Assembly: GCF_001629705.1 (NCBI RefSeq)
Contig: NZ_CP015378.1
Span: forward strand, 744,001 to 808,000
Length of the DNA stretch: 64,000 bases
Source: Fictibacillus phosphorivorans
GTDB taxonomy: Bacteria > Bacillota > Bacilli > Bacillales > Fictibacillaceae
Direction of reading: 5' to 3'
Below, piece by piece: positions 1 to 8,200 of the stretch. Position 1 is the first letter of the stretch; the number at the start of each line of letters is the position of its first letter. Below the pieces are notes generated by a model. That model was not told where the DNA came from, did no database searches, and saw only the letters and a list, made by a program, of their open reading frames with translations. The position numbers were made by a program, and so were the translations under genes.

Positions 1-119
1 TAAATTCAATCTTCTCGTTCGTTCCCACTTTAAATGGTGGATGGGGAATCATTCTATCTACTTTAATCGCTGCCGTTTCAATCGAGTTTTTTATGAAGGG
101 GGATGAGAGGGATGAGTGA
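1..119 (+). CDS. azlC: AzlC-type branched-chain amino acid exporter, C-terminal end (partial)
   Basis: The window opens inside a reading frame (frame 3) whose last 38 codons are hydrophobic and end in a charged tail, stopping at TGA 117-119. The downstream gene is clearly azlD and the two overlap by 8 bases, the arrangement of the two-subunit AzlCD exporter of branched-chain amino acids. Assignment comes mostly from this neighbour, because too little of the protein is visible to show family motifs. Confidence 0.7.
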   Translation, partial: NSIFSFVPTLNGGWGIILSTLIAAVSIEFFMKGDERDE

Positions 120-417
120 ACAATTAATATGGGTAATTGTCGGGATGGGAATCGTAACCTATATTCCTAGGATGTTGCCGCTCGTTCTCTTTCATACGAA
201 CCATCTCCATCCAAGGATACAAGGGATATTGAAGAATGTTCCTTTTGCTATACTAGGTGCACTCATTTTTCCAGGTGTATTTACCATCAATCCAGAAAAT
301 TATCTATATGGGGGAATAGGTGCTGCTGCAGCATTTATCGCGGCTTGGTTGAACTTAAATGTGATCGTGGTCGTGCTATCTTCAATCTTCGTTTTGTACG
401 GTTATACGTTTTTGTAG
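112..417 (+). CDS. azlD: AzlD small subunit of branched-chain amino acid exporter
   Basis: Small hydrophobic protein of 101 residues with about three to four membrane segments and the early conserved stretch TYIPRMLPL typical of AzlD. It partners AzlC in exporting leucine, isoleucine, valine and analogues. An in-frame ATG exists at 103, but GAAGGGGG (95-102) touches it directly; the ATG at 112 has a normal 9-base spacing, so it is preferred. It overlaps the azlC stop, indicating translational coupling. Confidence 0.85.
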   Translation: MSEQLIWVIVGMGIVTYIPRMLPLVLFHTNHLHPRIQGILKNVPFAILGALIFPGVFTINPENYLYGGIGAAAAFIAAWLNLNVIVVVLSSIFVLYGYTFL

Positions 418-459
418 GATATTGTCATAATTTACTTTGTAAATATTACACCTTATGAA

Positions 460-488
460 TTGATTTGTTGAAAAGGTGGGCGTATAAT
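460..488 (+). promoter_or_regulatory. SigA-type promoter of the 43-codon gene
   Basis: TTGATT (460-465), a 17-base spacer and TATAAT (483-488) form a near-consensus vegetative promoter. It ends 25 bases before the start codon of the small gene at 514, giving that gene its own transcription unit. Confidence 0.7.
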
Positions 489-513
489 CACAATTAAAAG
501 GAGGAGATACAAG

Positions 514-645
514 ATGCCTCATTTAGTTCGTTTTGTACTAATTGGTTTGTTTTCCGTTTCAGCTTTATCTGTACTCTCTTTTCAAGCCGTTGAGATTTTT
601 CATGCTGTAACGGACGTTGTACAATCTTTTATCTATAAAGATTAA
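514..645 (+). CDS. Small single-pass membrane protein, unknown function
   Basis: A 43-codon gene between azlD and the Cof phosphatase. It has AAAGGAGG eleven bases before ATG, its own SigA-type promoter and a terminator 17 bases after the stop, so it looks like a complete one-gene unit. The product begins MPHLVRFVLIGLFSVSALSV, one hydrophobic helix (about residues 5-24) followed by an amphipathic tail ending IYKD. I do not recognise the family. A peptide toxin, a small membrane regulator or an uncharacterised sporulation peptide are all possible. Confidence 0.65.
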   Translation: MPHLVRFVLIGLFSVSALSVLSFQAVEIFHAVTDVVQSFIYKD

Positions 646-661
646 TAATTTGTAAAATCGG

Positions 662-686
662 AGAGCTATCTATAGCTCTTTTTTTT
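662..686 (+). terminator. Rho-independent terminator
   Basis: AGAGCTA/TAGCTCT stem with a 4-base loop followed by seven or more T residues, ending the 43-codon gene. Confidence 0.85.
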
Positions 687-773
687 GTTACCTGATAAGC
701 TTCAAATAATGATTAACAAGCTTTCAATTATGGGTACACTTACTAATGGACTAAGCAATAAAGGATGATTTAG

Positions 774-1634
774 ATGAAATTAATCGCAATTGATATGGAT
801 GGAACTCTAGTTAATAGACAGTTAAAAGTCACAAAAGAGAACAGTGAAACCATTAAAGAAGCTGTAAACGATGGCCATCATGTTGTAATCGCTACAGGTC
901 GCTCTTATGATGAAGCCAAACACACGCTAGAAGATGCAGATCTTCATCTGCCGCTTATTTGCGTGAATGGTGCAGAGATACGATCAGAAGGATGGGAGAT
1001 TCTATCATCGATCCCGTTAACGTTTGAGCAATACGAAGATATAAAAAAAATTCTGGACGATGAAGATATTTATTATGAACTCTACACGAGCAAAGGAACG
1101 TTTACAGACAATCGTGAAAAAGCATACGAAGTAATGAAAGATATCGTATTAACTTCCAATCCAGAAGCAACAGATGACGATATACAAAAAGCGGCCCTTC
1201 GTCGTTTTCGCCTAGGATTAGTAAGCGTTGTGGGAGATTTTGATAAACTTCTGAGTGAGGAAGGAATTGAAGTTTATAAATTTCTTGCTTTTTCTAGTGA
1301 TGCTGAAAAGCTTCAGCGTGCCTTTCAACATTTAAAAGGTGTTGAATCTCTAGCGGTCAGTGCTTCTGCTGATAACAACTTAGAGATCACGAACAGTGAA
1401 GCACAGAAAGGGGTAGCGGTTCAGCGATATGCTGAACTGAAAGGAATCTCTTTACAAGATACGATGGCAATCGGTGATAACTACAATGATATTTCCATGT
1501 TAGAAGTGGCTGGTTTTCCTGTAGCGATGGGAAATGCAGTGGATGAGGTAAAAGAGATGGCCGCATTTGTTACAAAAGAGAACGACGAGAGCGGTGTCTC
1601 GTTTGCGATCAAAAAATTTTTAGAACAAAAATAA
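774..1634 (+). CDS. Cof-type HAD phosphatase
   Basis: Cytosolic HAD-superfamily hydrolase of 286 residues. Motif I is IDMDGTLVN at residues 5-13 with both catalytic aspartates. The 'IATGRSYDEA' segment is the second Cof signature and 'AIGDNYNDISML' near residue 235 is the Mg-binding motif IV. Length and the C2B-type cap (about 80-210) match the YwpJ/YxeH group, which dephosphorylates sugar phosphates, FMN or PLP with broad specificity. The substrate cannot be read from sequence. Single gene with an AAGGATGA ribosome site and a terminator after it. Confidence 0.88.
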   Translation: MKLIAIDMDGTLVNRQLKVTKENSETIKEAVNDGHHVVIATGRSYDEAKHTLEDADLHLPLICVNGAEIRSEGWEILSSIPLTFEQYEDIKKILDDEDIYYELYTSKGTFTDNREKAYEVMKDIVLTSNPEATDDDIQKAALRRFRLGLVSVVGDFDKLLSEEGIEVYKFLAFSSDAEKLQRAFQHLKGVESLAVSASADNNLEITNSEAQKGVAVQRYAELKGISLQDTMAIGDNYNDISMLEVAGFPVAMGNAVDEVKEMAAFVTKENDESGVSFAIKKFLEQK

Positions 1635-1642
1635 GTACTTAC

Positions 1643-1678
1643 AAAAGCTGGTTCGAACATTTCGGACGAGCTTTTTTT
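1643..1678 (+). terminator. Rho-independent terminator
   Basis: AAAAGCT...AGCTTTT stem with one internal mismatch and a T run, nine bases after the Cof phosphatase stop. Confidence 0.75.
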
Positions 1679-1690
1679 GTATACATAAAC

Positions 1691-1742
1691 TTCACATGTG
1701 ATTTACAGAAATGCAAAAGCAGCTTCACATTCCCTTGTTACA
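1691..1742 (+). promoter_or_regulatory. Candidate PhoP (Pho box) repeats upstream of glpQ
   Basis: TTCACA (1691), TTTACA (1702) and TTCACA (1724) lie on an 11-base phase (1691, 1702, 1713, 1724, 1735), as PhoP-binding TT(A/T/C)ACA repeats do. The 1713 position is degenerate and 1735 reads TTGTTA. Phosphate-starvation control of glpQ is known in Bacillus; the assignment here is inference from the phase. Confidence 0.5.
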
Positions 1743-1785
1743 GTGACAAAGTAGTTCACTTACAACAAAGGGAGAGTGCAACAGG

Positions 1786-2643
1786 ATGAAGAAATTATTA
1801 AAAACGGGTATAGGAGCTTTAGCACTAAGTCTTACATTGATGGGGGCTGATAGTTCAGTGGTTGATGCAAAAGAAAAACATAAAGACATCTTAAATGTTG
1901 CGCATCGAGGAGCTTCTGGTTATGCGCCAGAACACACGATCACTTCTTATAAGATGGGTGAAAAAATGCATGGAGATTACATTGAAGTCGATCTTCAGAT
2001 GACAAAAGATGGCGAGTTGATCGCTATGCACGATGAGACGTTAGACCGTACAACGAATGGAACAGGGCAAGTAAAAGATTATACACTTGAAGAGATCAAA
2101 CAGCTTGATGCAGGAAGCTGGTTTAATGAGAAATATCCAGAACGTGCACAAGCAGATTATGAAGGCCTTCAAGTACCAACATTGAAAGAAGTATTCGAGA
2201 CATTTGGTAAGAATGCGAACTATTATATTGAAACAAAATCACCTGAAGTATATCCGGGAATGGAACAAAAGCTTCTTGATGAAGTAAATGAATATGGAAT
2301 TAATAAAGATAAACTGTTGGTTCAATCGTTCAGCTCTGAAAGTCTTTTAAAGATGAATGAGCTCGATCCGTCCGTGAAACTTGTTCAGCTTTTAGAGTAT
2401 ACAAGTCCTGCTGAGTTAACGGATGCTGAAGTGCAAACCATCAAAGAATATGCGATGGGAATCGGGCCGAACAGCGATATGATCGACCGCGAGTATGTAC
2501 AAAAAGCGGTGCAGAACGGTCTCGAGATCCATCCGTATACGGTAAACGAAAAAGAAGAGATGCAGAAACTGATCGACTGGGGTGTAACAGGTATTTTCAC
2601 CAACTTCCCAGATCTGCTTCATGAAGTGAAAAAAGGGAAATAA
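1786..2643 (+). CDS. glpQ: Secreted glycerophosphodiester phosphodiesterase
   Basis: Hydrolyses glycerophosphodiesters to glycerol-3-phosphate and alcohol; the Bacillus enzyme also degrades wall teichoic acid under phosphate starvation. The 285-residue product starts with a Sec signal peptide (MKK..., hydrophobic 8-20, likely cleaved after VVDA near residue 28). The GDPD core follows: HRGASGYAPEHT near 40, EVDLQMTKDG near 67 and MHDETLDRTTNGTG near 84, supplying the catalytic His pair and metal-binding Glu/Asp. The ribosome site is AAGGGAGAG, and phased Pho-box-like repeats lie upstream. It converges on the DUF421 gene and shares a terminator with it. Confidence 0.92.
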   Translation: MKKLLKTGIGALALSLTLMGADSSVVDAKEKHKDILNVAHRGASGYAPEHTITSYKMGEKMHGDYIEVDLQMTKDGELIAMHDETLDRTTNGTGQVKDYTLEEIKQLDAGSWFNEKYPERAQADYEGLQVPTLKEVFETFGKNANYYIETKSPEVYPGMEQKLLDEVNEYGINKDKLLVQSFSSESLLKMNELDPSVKLVQLLEYTSPAELTDAEVQTIKEYAMGIGPNSDMIDREYVQKAVQNGLEIHPYTVNEKEEMQKLIDWGVTGIFTNFPDLLHEVKKGK

Positions 2644-2649
2644 GAAAGA

Positions 2650-2682
2650 AAAGCAGCTGATACGCGTGTCAGCTGCTTTTTT
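2650..2682. terminator. Strong terminator after glpQ, also at the end of the convergent gene
   Basis: Perfect 10-bp stem AAGCAGCTGA/TCAGCTGCTT and T run. It lies between glpQ and the converging DUF421 gene, whose stop codon falls in the right arm. Confidence 0.9.
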
Positions 2683-3367
2683 CTTTTTTTACAAAAAATA
2701 CTTCGCCATCATCTTGTAGCTGTGCAAAAAAAACTTCTTTAACATCTTGATAGCCTGCACTCTTTAATTGCTTATCCAACCATTCGTCTGACAAGCTATA
2801 TTCCTTAAAGGGCTGATCTATTTTCTCTCCGTTTGAGATCAACATGGTTGGTAAATATTGTGGAGCTTCTGGTGGTATGTTTAAATCTTCTTTTGTGACA
2901 GAATCTTTGAGTGGTTTCTTTAATACACTGAGTTGACCATTCGGCTCCATGACCGCATATTCTACTTCCGTAATATCAAAGACGGCACCGATTCTGAGCA
3001 ACATCAAAAGGTCATCCATCGACATCTGCATCCGCTTCAGCTCTTTTTGCATGATCTGCCCTTTTTTTATAACGATCGTAGGCTGACTCTTCGTGAGTTT
3101 TGTAAGCAGGGGAGAATGGCGATTTAGAAACTCTATGCTAAATACGGCTATTGCCCAGAAGGTCAGAGACGCCAAACTCTCCCAAACCGTTATCTCTTTA
3201 TGAACGACCATGTCTCCGATGATATTACCCATTGCGATGCCTGTTGCATAGTTAAAAAAAGTCAGTTCACCAAGTTGTTTTTTTCCGAGTAACCTCATGA
3301 GCATCAACAAAAAGGCAAAGCCTAGAACCGTTCTATAGATCGTGATTAAGATTCCATCCATTGTCAT
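2669..3367 (-). CDS. DUF421 membrane protein (YetF/YrbG family)
   Basis: A 232-residue protein with three N-terminal membrane segments (about 5-25, 35-55 and 60-80) and a soluble C-terminal DUF421 domain. The signature RLLGKKQLGELTFFNYATGI lies in the membrane part. B. subtilis has several paralogues; some are linked to sporulation (germinant receptor stability) but the biochemical role is unknown. It ends in charged residues inside the shared terminator with glpQ. No operon partner. Confidence 0.85.
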   Translation of the reverse strand: MTMDGILITIYRTVLGFAFLLMLMRLLGKKQLGELTFFNYATGIAMGNIIGDMVVHKEITVWESLASLTFWAIAVFSIEFLNRHSPLLTKLTKSQPTIVIKKGQIMQKELKRMQMSMDDLLMLLRIGAVFDITEVEYAVMEPNGQLSVLKKPLKDSVTKEDLNIPPEAPQYLPTMLISNGEKIDQPFKEYSLSDEWLDKQLKSAGYQDVKEVFFAQLQDDGEVFFVKKEKSS

Positions 3368-3423
3368 CCCTCATTTACAAGTGCTGTTATTGTTATCAGG
3401 ATGCCCAAACAAAAATAAGGCAA

Positions 3424-3454
3424 ACAAAAAAGAGCGAACATGTTGTCCGCTCTT
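3424..3454 (-). terminator. Terminator of the GntR/ABC operon
   Basis: AAGAGCG/CGCTCTT stem extended by GACA/TGTT pairs, with the T run on the minus strand (A run 3424-3430), five bases after the permease stop. Confidence 0.85.
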
Positions 3455-3458
3455 CTCT

Positions 3459-4508
3459 TTATTTTCCAAACTGCATACGGAAATGAATCAATTTTTTTAA
3501 CATGAAGAATGCTAATACGCCACCTATTGTTGCAGATAGGTAATAGCCTATAAGCGATCTAGAATCATAGTCGCCAAATATACTGCCACCTAACATTCCG
3601 AACGTTAGAGCAAAGCACAATATAACGCCAAAGGTAAAGAATCCTCTTCCTTTTTCAAATACAAGTAATCTACCGTTGTTCTCGTTCTTAGTTCTGCTAA
3701 AGAGCCATGTTCCAGAGACTACGGATAGAATGGTGTAGGCGAGTGGAATGAATAACATAACATAAGGAATATGTGAAAAATCAGTAAAAGAATTATCTGA
3801 GAGATCTACATAATAACGAAATTCTATAATAGGAATTGGCAGTGTGAAACTGTTGATCAAATTGTTAAATAATACAGTAGATGGTGCATTATGATTGATA
3901 GAAATCCCATGATATTCTAAAAATGAAACTACAAGAGATATAAAACCGAGTGGAAAGATTAAAAAGATCCCACTCAATACTAGTTGAGAAATTAAACTTC
4001 CTGCAATTGTACCAATAAATAAACTAAAAGAGAAAATAGCGATTGAAAACGGGATAACGATCATCATAAATTTGAAAAGAAATGCAGCATCTGTAACTTC
4101 TGAAAGAATAGTAAACTTGACAATTAGCATACATAATAGCAAGTTAATTAACAGACCTGTTATGATATGACCTACTCCGAAAATCCATTTTGATAGAAAG
4201 ATATCTTTACGCTTAAACGGGAGTGAGAACGTTAAGTCAGTTGCATGAGTCGTTCTTTCACTGCCGACTAGAAGGGCAGCTAATCCTACTATTAAAAAGA
4301 GAAACAATACGATATCTGCACCAGTAAAATGAAAGTTCATGTAATAGTTTTCAGGTGCATCCGCATAAGGATCATTTTTTTGAGTTAACATGGTTTGGGC
4401 TTTTCCAAAGAAAGAATACGGTAAAAACAAGAACAAGGAAATATAGATTCCCCACACGGCAGGGCTTCCAAGTTTTTGGTTTCTCATCCACAATGCTTTA
4501 TGAAACAT
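3459..4508 (-). CDS. ABC transporter permease of a GntR-controlled exporter
   Basis: Integral membrane protein of 349 residues with six or more hydrophobic segments, encoded third in the gntR-ATPase-permease operon. The frame is open to 4547, but GGAGGTGAATCCC sits directly before the ATG at 4508 (MFHKALWMRN), a far better start. It overlaps the ATPase stop by 11 bases. The layout resembles the ytr operon of B. subtilis, which responds to cell-wall antibiotics. The cargo is unknown. Confidence 0.8.
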   Translation of the reverse strand: MFHKALWMRNQKLGSPAVWGIYISLFLFLPYSFFGKAQTMLTQKNDPYADAPENYYMNFHFTGADIVLFLFLIVGLAALLVGSERTTHATDLTFSLPFKRKDIFLSKWIFGVGHIITGLLINLLLCMLIVKFTILSEVTDAAFLFKFMMIVIPFSIAIFSFSLFIGTIAGSLISQLVLSGIFLIFPLGFISLVVSFLEYHGISINHNAPSTVLFNNLINSFTLPIPIIEFRYYVDLSDNSFTDFSHIPYVMLFIPLAYTILSVVSGTWLFSRTKNENNGRLLVFEKGRGFFTFGVILCFALTFGMLGGSIFGDYDSRSLIGYYLSATIGGVLAFFMLKKLIHFRMQFGK

Positions 4509-5382
4509 GGGATTCACCTCCAAGTGTTGAAATGAAAATATCTTCAAGTGTCATAGGCAGTTCTTCAAGTAACAATGGGTTCTCCTGGTTCAACTTCTCA
4601 AGTGTTGCATCAATGTTTCCTTTGAGCATCAATGTATAGACCCGTCCGGTTTGATTTATAATGTTCACGTTACTTAGTTGCGCGATCTTCTCAGGCAGGG
4701 AATGTTTGTAAACGACCTGTACTTTTCGGAACGATGATTTTGCATCCTCGATTGAAGTGGTAGATTCGATTCGTCCTTCTTTGATCATGATGAGCACGTC
4801 TGCCATCTTCTCAACTTCCTCTAGATGATGAGTAGAGATGAGAACACATAACTGTCGCTCGCTCACTTCCTCAATGATAAATTGTAAGATATTTCTCTTC
4901 ACGATCGGATCGAGACCGTTTGTTGGTTCATCTAAAATAATCAGATCTGATTTCGTTGAAAAAGAAAGAATCATTAAGAAAAGAGCCTTCATTCCTTTAG
5001 AGTATGTTCTGATCTTTTTATTCTTAGGAAGCTTAAAACGGTCCAGAAGAGAGTAAAAATATACAATATCAAAATCTTCATAGATTGCATCATAGAGCTT
5101 TACGATTTCTTTAACGCTATAACTCTTTAAAATCTCGGTCGAGTCAGGTACATACGTAATCTTTTGCTTAACCTGAGGCTCTTGATGAATATCTGTATCG
5201 TTAAATAAAACTTGGCCTTCATCAGGGTCTAAAATACCAGCGATCACGCGGAGCAACGTGGACTTTCCAACACCATTTCTTCCGACCAAACCTGCAATCA
5301 TACCTGGTTCCAGTGTGATGTTCACATGGTCTAATACTTGAGATCCTTCAATTGTTTTACAAATATTATTCACTTTCAGCAT
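4498..5382 (-). CDS. ABC transporter ATP-binding protein
   Basis: A 294-residue ATPase with Walker A GLVGRNGVGKST near residue 38, a signature-like TYSKGMKALFLMIL near 133, Walker B LIILDEPTNGLD near 155 and the switch histidine in STHHLEE. The signature is YSKGM rather than LSGGQ, common in the YtrB/EcsA-like subgroup. A TTG at 5400 would add six residues, but the ATG at 5382 has GGGGGT ten bases upstream. It overlaps the GntR gene by 17 bases and the permease by 11. Confidence 0.88.
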   Translation of the reverse strand: MLKVNNICKTIEGSQVLDHVNITLEPGMIAGLVGRNGVGKSTLLRVIAGILDPDEGQVLFNDTDIHQEPQVKQKITYVPDSTEILKSYSVKEIVKLYDAIYEDFDIVYFYSLLDRFKLPKNKKIRTYSKGMKALFLMILSFSTKSDLIILDEPTNGLDPIVKRNILQFIIEEVSERQLCVLISTHHLEEVEKMADVLIMIKEGRIESTTSIEDAKSSFRKVQVVYKHSLPEKIAQLSNVNIINQTGRVYTLMLKGNIDATLEKLNQENPLLLEELPMTLEDIFISTLGGESHVS

Positions 5383-5770
5383 GACTGTTCTTACCCCCAA
5401 GCTCTTCTGAATAGTTTTTCAACCATTTTGATATGGTTTGGTGATCGATACCAAGATAGGAAGCTTCAATAATGAGCTTTTTCAGCTGTTGTTTAAGTTC
5501 TGTAATCTTCTGATCATCTGCTTTTGGAATGATAGAAGCGGATACGAACGTTCCTTTGCCTCTTAGGGTTTCGATGATTCCTTGCCGCTCTAATTCTTGA
5601 TAAGCCTTACTCACTGTATTTGGATTGATCAGTAATGTTCCTGATAGTTCGCGTACCGAAGGCAATTTTTCTTCTGGCAACAGAATTTCCTTCAAGATCA
5701 GTTCCTTGATCTGATGAACAACTTGTTCCCATATCGGTGTATTGCTTCGGGGATCTAAATTCAATATCAT
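5366..5770 (-). CDS. GntR-family repressor, YtrA subfamily
   Basis: A 134-residue transcription factor with an N-terminal winged helix (IWEQVVHQIKELILKEILLP ... LPSVRELSGTLLINPNTVSKAY) and only a short C-terminal dimer region, the hallmark of the YtrA subfamily. It is first in an operon with the ABC ATPase and permease. A TACTATA/TATAGTA inverted repeat lies just downstream of its promoter, so autoregulation is likely. The ligand is unknown; in the B. subtilis ytr case the inducers are lipid II-binding antibiotics. Confidence 0.88.
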   Translation of the reverse strand: MILNLDPRSNTPIWEQVVHQIKELILKEILLPEEKLPSVRELSGTLLINPNTVSKAYQELERQGIIETLRGKGTFVSASIIPKADDQKITELKQQLKKLIIEASYLGIDHQTISKWLKNYSEELGGKNSHAESE

Positions 5771-5788
5771 GTTATCCCACCTTTATAT

Positions 5789-5853
5789 ACTATATGTGTG
5801 TATTACTATGTATAGTACACTTATAACATACAAGATTAGTAAATTTATGTCAA
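5789..5853 (-). promoter_or_regulatory. SigA promoter and GntR operator of the ABC operon
   Basis: On the minus strand TTGACA (5848-5853), 17 bases, TATGTT (5825-5830). Seven-base inverted arms TACTATA (5789-5795) and TATAGTA (5812-5818) lie at about +10 to +40, well placed for repression by the YtrA-type regulator. Confidence 0.65.
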
Positions 5854-5913
5854 CGTGCTTTTCTTTACTTTTTTTGAGTAGGATTACTACAATGTAAGAA
5901 GGAGGGATGAGAC

Positions 5914-6741
5914 GTGAAATCAATTATTGATGATGCAAAGTTACTTATTTTTGACTTGGACGGAACGCTATATGAAGATACTGACCACTTTGATTATTAC
6001 TGCCGCTTGTTACAAAAAAGAGTGTCTGATGAGAAACAGAAACCTTTTTGGGATACATATGAAAGTATGAAGAAAGGAACACATCCGGTTGCTATCGGCA
6101 AAGTGTATGATATCAAGAATGATGCAAGTGTTACCGTCGATCCAATGACACTGCAAGTAACAAAAGTAACATCCTTTGATGGGGTTGAGTGGTCAGAGGA
6201 CAAAGTGAAAGCAGAATTTTCGGGTGAGCTTGTATATGACTTTGAAAGATTGATCGCGATCGGTGATGGATGGTGGCTGCCGTATGCTACAGCTATGCAT
6301 TTCGGTGTGAAGCAAGCAGATACGTGGGAATGCTATAACGCTACAAAAGAGTATATGGTAACCGATCAGTTTCAGCTGTCGAAAACACCAGGCCTTAAAC
6401 AGGCTTTGCAACGTTTAAAGGAGAAGAAAAAGGTAGTCCTTTTAACGAACAGTGAAAGAGAAGACGTAAAACGATTGTTAAATGAGTTGGAGCTCCATGA
6501 TCTGTTTGACGCTCTTTATACCGAAAGTGAAAAGCCGTTAAAAACGAAAGAAAAACTTCAGACAATATTGAATGAATATGGAATAAAGCCTCATGAAGCA
6601 GTATCGATTGGTGATAATTTTATAAATGAAATCGCACCAGCACTTCTAATGGGATTAAAAGCGGTTTACATCCAGCCTAATTCTATAGAAGTAGAGCATG
6701 AAAACCTTCATGTCGTACCAACGTTAGCCAATGCTCTTTAA
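5914..6741 (+). CDS. HAD-superfamily hydrolase
   Basis: A 275-residue cytosolic hydrolase. Motif I is IFDLDGTLYED at residues 12-22, motif II LLTNSERED near 175, and the C-terminal SIGDNFINEI near 230 carries the metal-binding aspartate. A long insert between residues 40 and 150 would be the cap. It starts with GTG, placed by GAAGGAGGG (5899-5907). It is a single gene; the phosphatase substrate is unknown. Confidence 0.82.
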   Translation: MKSIIDDAKLLIFDLDGTLYEDTDHFDYYCRLLQKRVSDEKQKPFWDTYESMKKGTHPVAIGKVYDIKNDASVTVDPMTLQVTKVTSFDGVEWSEDKVKAEFSGELVYDFERLIAIGDGWWLPYATAMHFGVKQADTWECYNATKEYMVTDQFQLSKTPGLKQALQRLKEKKKVVLLTNSEREDVKRLLNELELHDLFDALYTESEKPLKTKEKLQTILNEYGIKPHEAVSIGDNFINEIAPALLMGLKAVYIQPNSIEVEHENLHVVPTLANAL

Positions 6742-6828
6742 TATTTTATAAGTATTTTATGAAAGCTTGTTCTAATTTGGACAAATCGCCCTACACTTTA
6801 TAGTAGGTAATAAAGGGGGGCACATGTT

Positions 6829-8094
6829 TTGAAAAAATCGTTATGGTTTGTAATCGGTTTTGCGATATACGCGGGTTTGATGTGGTTTTACTTGTTTCAA
6901 GGAGCGGACGCAAACTTGCCTGTTGATCTAAAAGGCTCAGCTGCGGATCCTAAAGTCTTTATGACTGACCGTGAACTAGAACTTAGCACTGATTTTTCAA
7001 GGATCAAAGATTTTATTTACTTCATCTCTGTGCCGCTCGAATGGTTGATCTACCTGTTTGTTCTAGGATTCGGGCTATCTAAATGGTTTCGAAAAACATC
7101 TAGTGGGTTAACAAAGTTTTCTATCGTACACACCGGACTATACGTATTATTGCTTTCGTTTGCTAGTTGGGTGTTAACATTTCCACTCCGCTACTACAGC
7201 TTTACTGTTTCGAAAAGTTACAATATCTCTGTTCAATCCTTCCACAGCTGGATGAGAGATGGACTTGTGGATTTCTGGATCAACTGGCTGTTAACAACTG
7301 TGATGGTCGCTGTTATGTATTGGTTGATCAAGAAATACGAAAAAAGATGGTGGCTTTACGCGTGGCTACTTTCTGTGCCATTTACATTGTTTTTATACTT
7401 TATTCAGCCCGTTGTGATCGATCCATTGTATAACAAGTTTTACCCGCTGCAGGATGAAGTGCTGAAGGGCAAGATTTTAGATATTGCAGAAAGAGCGGAC
7501 ATTCCAGCAGAAAATGTATATGAAGTAAATATGTCTGAAAAAACAAATGCACTGAATGCATATGTAAACGGGATCGGATCGAACCTACGAATCGTCCTAT
7601 GGGATACAACACTAAATAAATTGAGTGATAATCAAGTCTTGTTCGTAATGGCACATGAGATTGGGCATTATGTGATGAACCATCTGTATTGGAACTTGAT
7701 TTCATCTGTTGTCCTATCGTTCTTAGGATTATGGCTCGGAAATATCATCTATCGGAAATGGGTCGAGAAGTACGGAAAGTCATGGGGTATAAAGGGAATC
7801 GGAGACTTAGCAGCACTTCCCGCACTGCTATTGATCTTTTCTCTATTAAGTTTCGCTGTATCTCCAGTTGAAAATGCAGTTTCGAGAAAAGCAGAACGTG
7901 ACGCTGATCTATATGCGATTCAGATGACAAACAATCCAAAAGCTGCAGTAGGAGCATTCCAAGAACTCGCGACCGTTTCTCTAAGCGAAGTGAACCCGCC
8001 AAAGCTTGTAAAATGGTTCTTATACGGTCATCCGACCATGCTGGAGCGCATTCATTTCTTGGATAGCTATAAAACGAGTAAAAAGATGGAATAA
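6829..8094 (+). CDS. M48 family zinc metalloprotease, Ste24-like
   Basis: A 421-residue integral membrane protease, the usual full length of Ste24/CAAX prenyl protease homologues. Several N-terminal membrane segments are followed by the cytosolic catalytic motif HEIGHYVMNH near residue 275 (HExxH) and a second-glutamate region ENAVSRKAERDADLYA near 350. The start is TTG: the ATG five bases upstream runs into a stop at once, while AAAGGGGGG gives 8-base spacing to the TTG. In bacteria these enzymes are thought to take part in membrane-protein quality control. Confidence 0.9.
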   Translation: MKKSLWFVIGFAIYAGLMWFYLFQGADANLPVDLKGSAADPKVFMTDRELELSTDFSRIKDFIYFISVPLEWLIYLFVLGFGLSKWFRKTSSGLTKFSIVHTGLYVLLLSFASWVLTFPLRYYSFTVSKSYNISVQSFHSWMRDGLVDFWINWLLTTVMVAVMYWLIKKYEKRWWLYAWLLSVPFTLFLYFIQPVVIDPLYNKFYPLQDEVLKGKILDIAERADIPAENVYEVNMSEKTNALNAYVNGIGSNLRIVLWDTTLNKLSDNQVLFVMAHEIGHYVMNHLYWNLISSVVLSFLGLWLGNIIYRKWVEKYGKSWGIKGIGDLAALPALLLIFSLLSFAVSPVENAVSRKAERDADLYAIQMTNNPKAAVGAFQELATVSLSEVNPPKLVKWFLYGHPTMLERIHFLDSYKTSKKME

Positions 8095-8098
8095 TAAT

Positions 8099-8147
8099 AA
8101 AAACTGGCTCATTGATCGTGGAAATACCACTTCAAGAGCCAGTTTTT
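8099..8147. terminator. Large bidirectional terminator
   Basis: AAACTGGCTC (8101-8110) pairs with GAGCCAGTTT (8136-8145); an inner GTGG/CCAC hairpin sits in the loop. A and T runs flank both sides, so it can end the protease gene and, from the other strand, the motAB transcript after the 20-bp repeat array. Confidence 0.88.
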
Positions 8148-8200
8148 TGTGGAAGTATTTGATGAGGTGTGAAGAAAGTGTCGTGTGAAAGGTGTATGTG

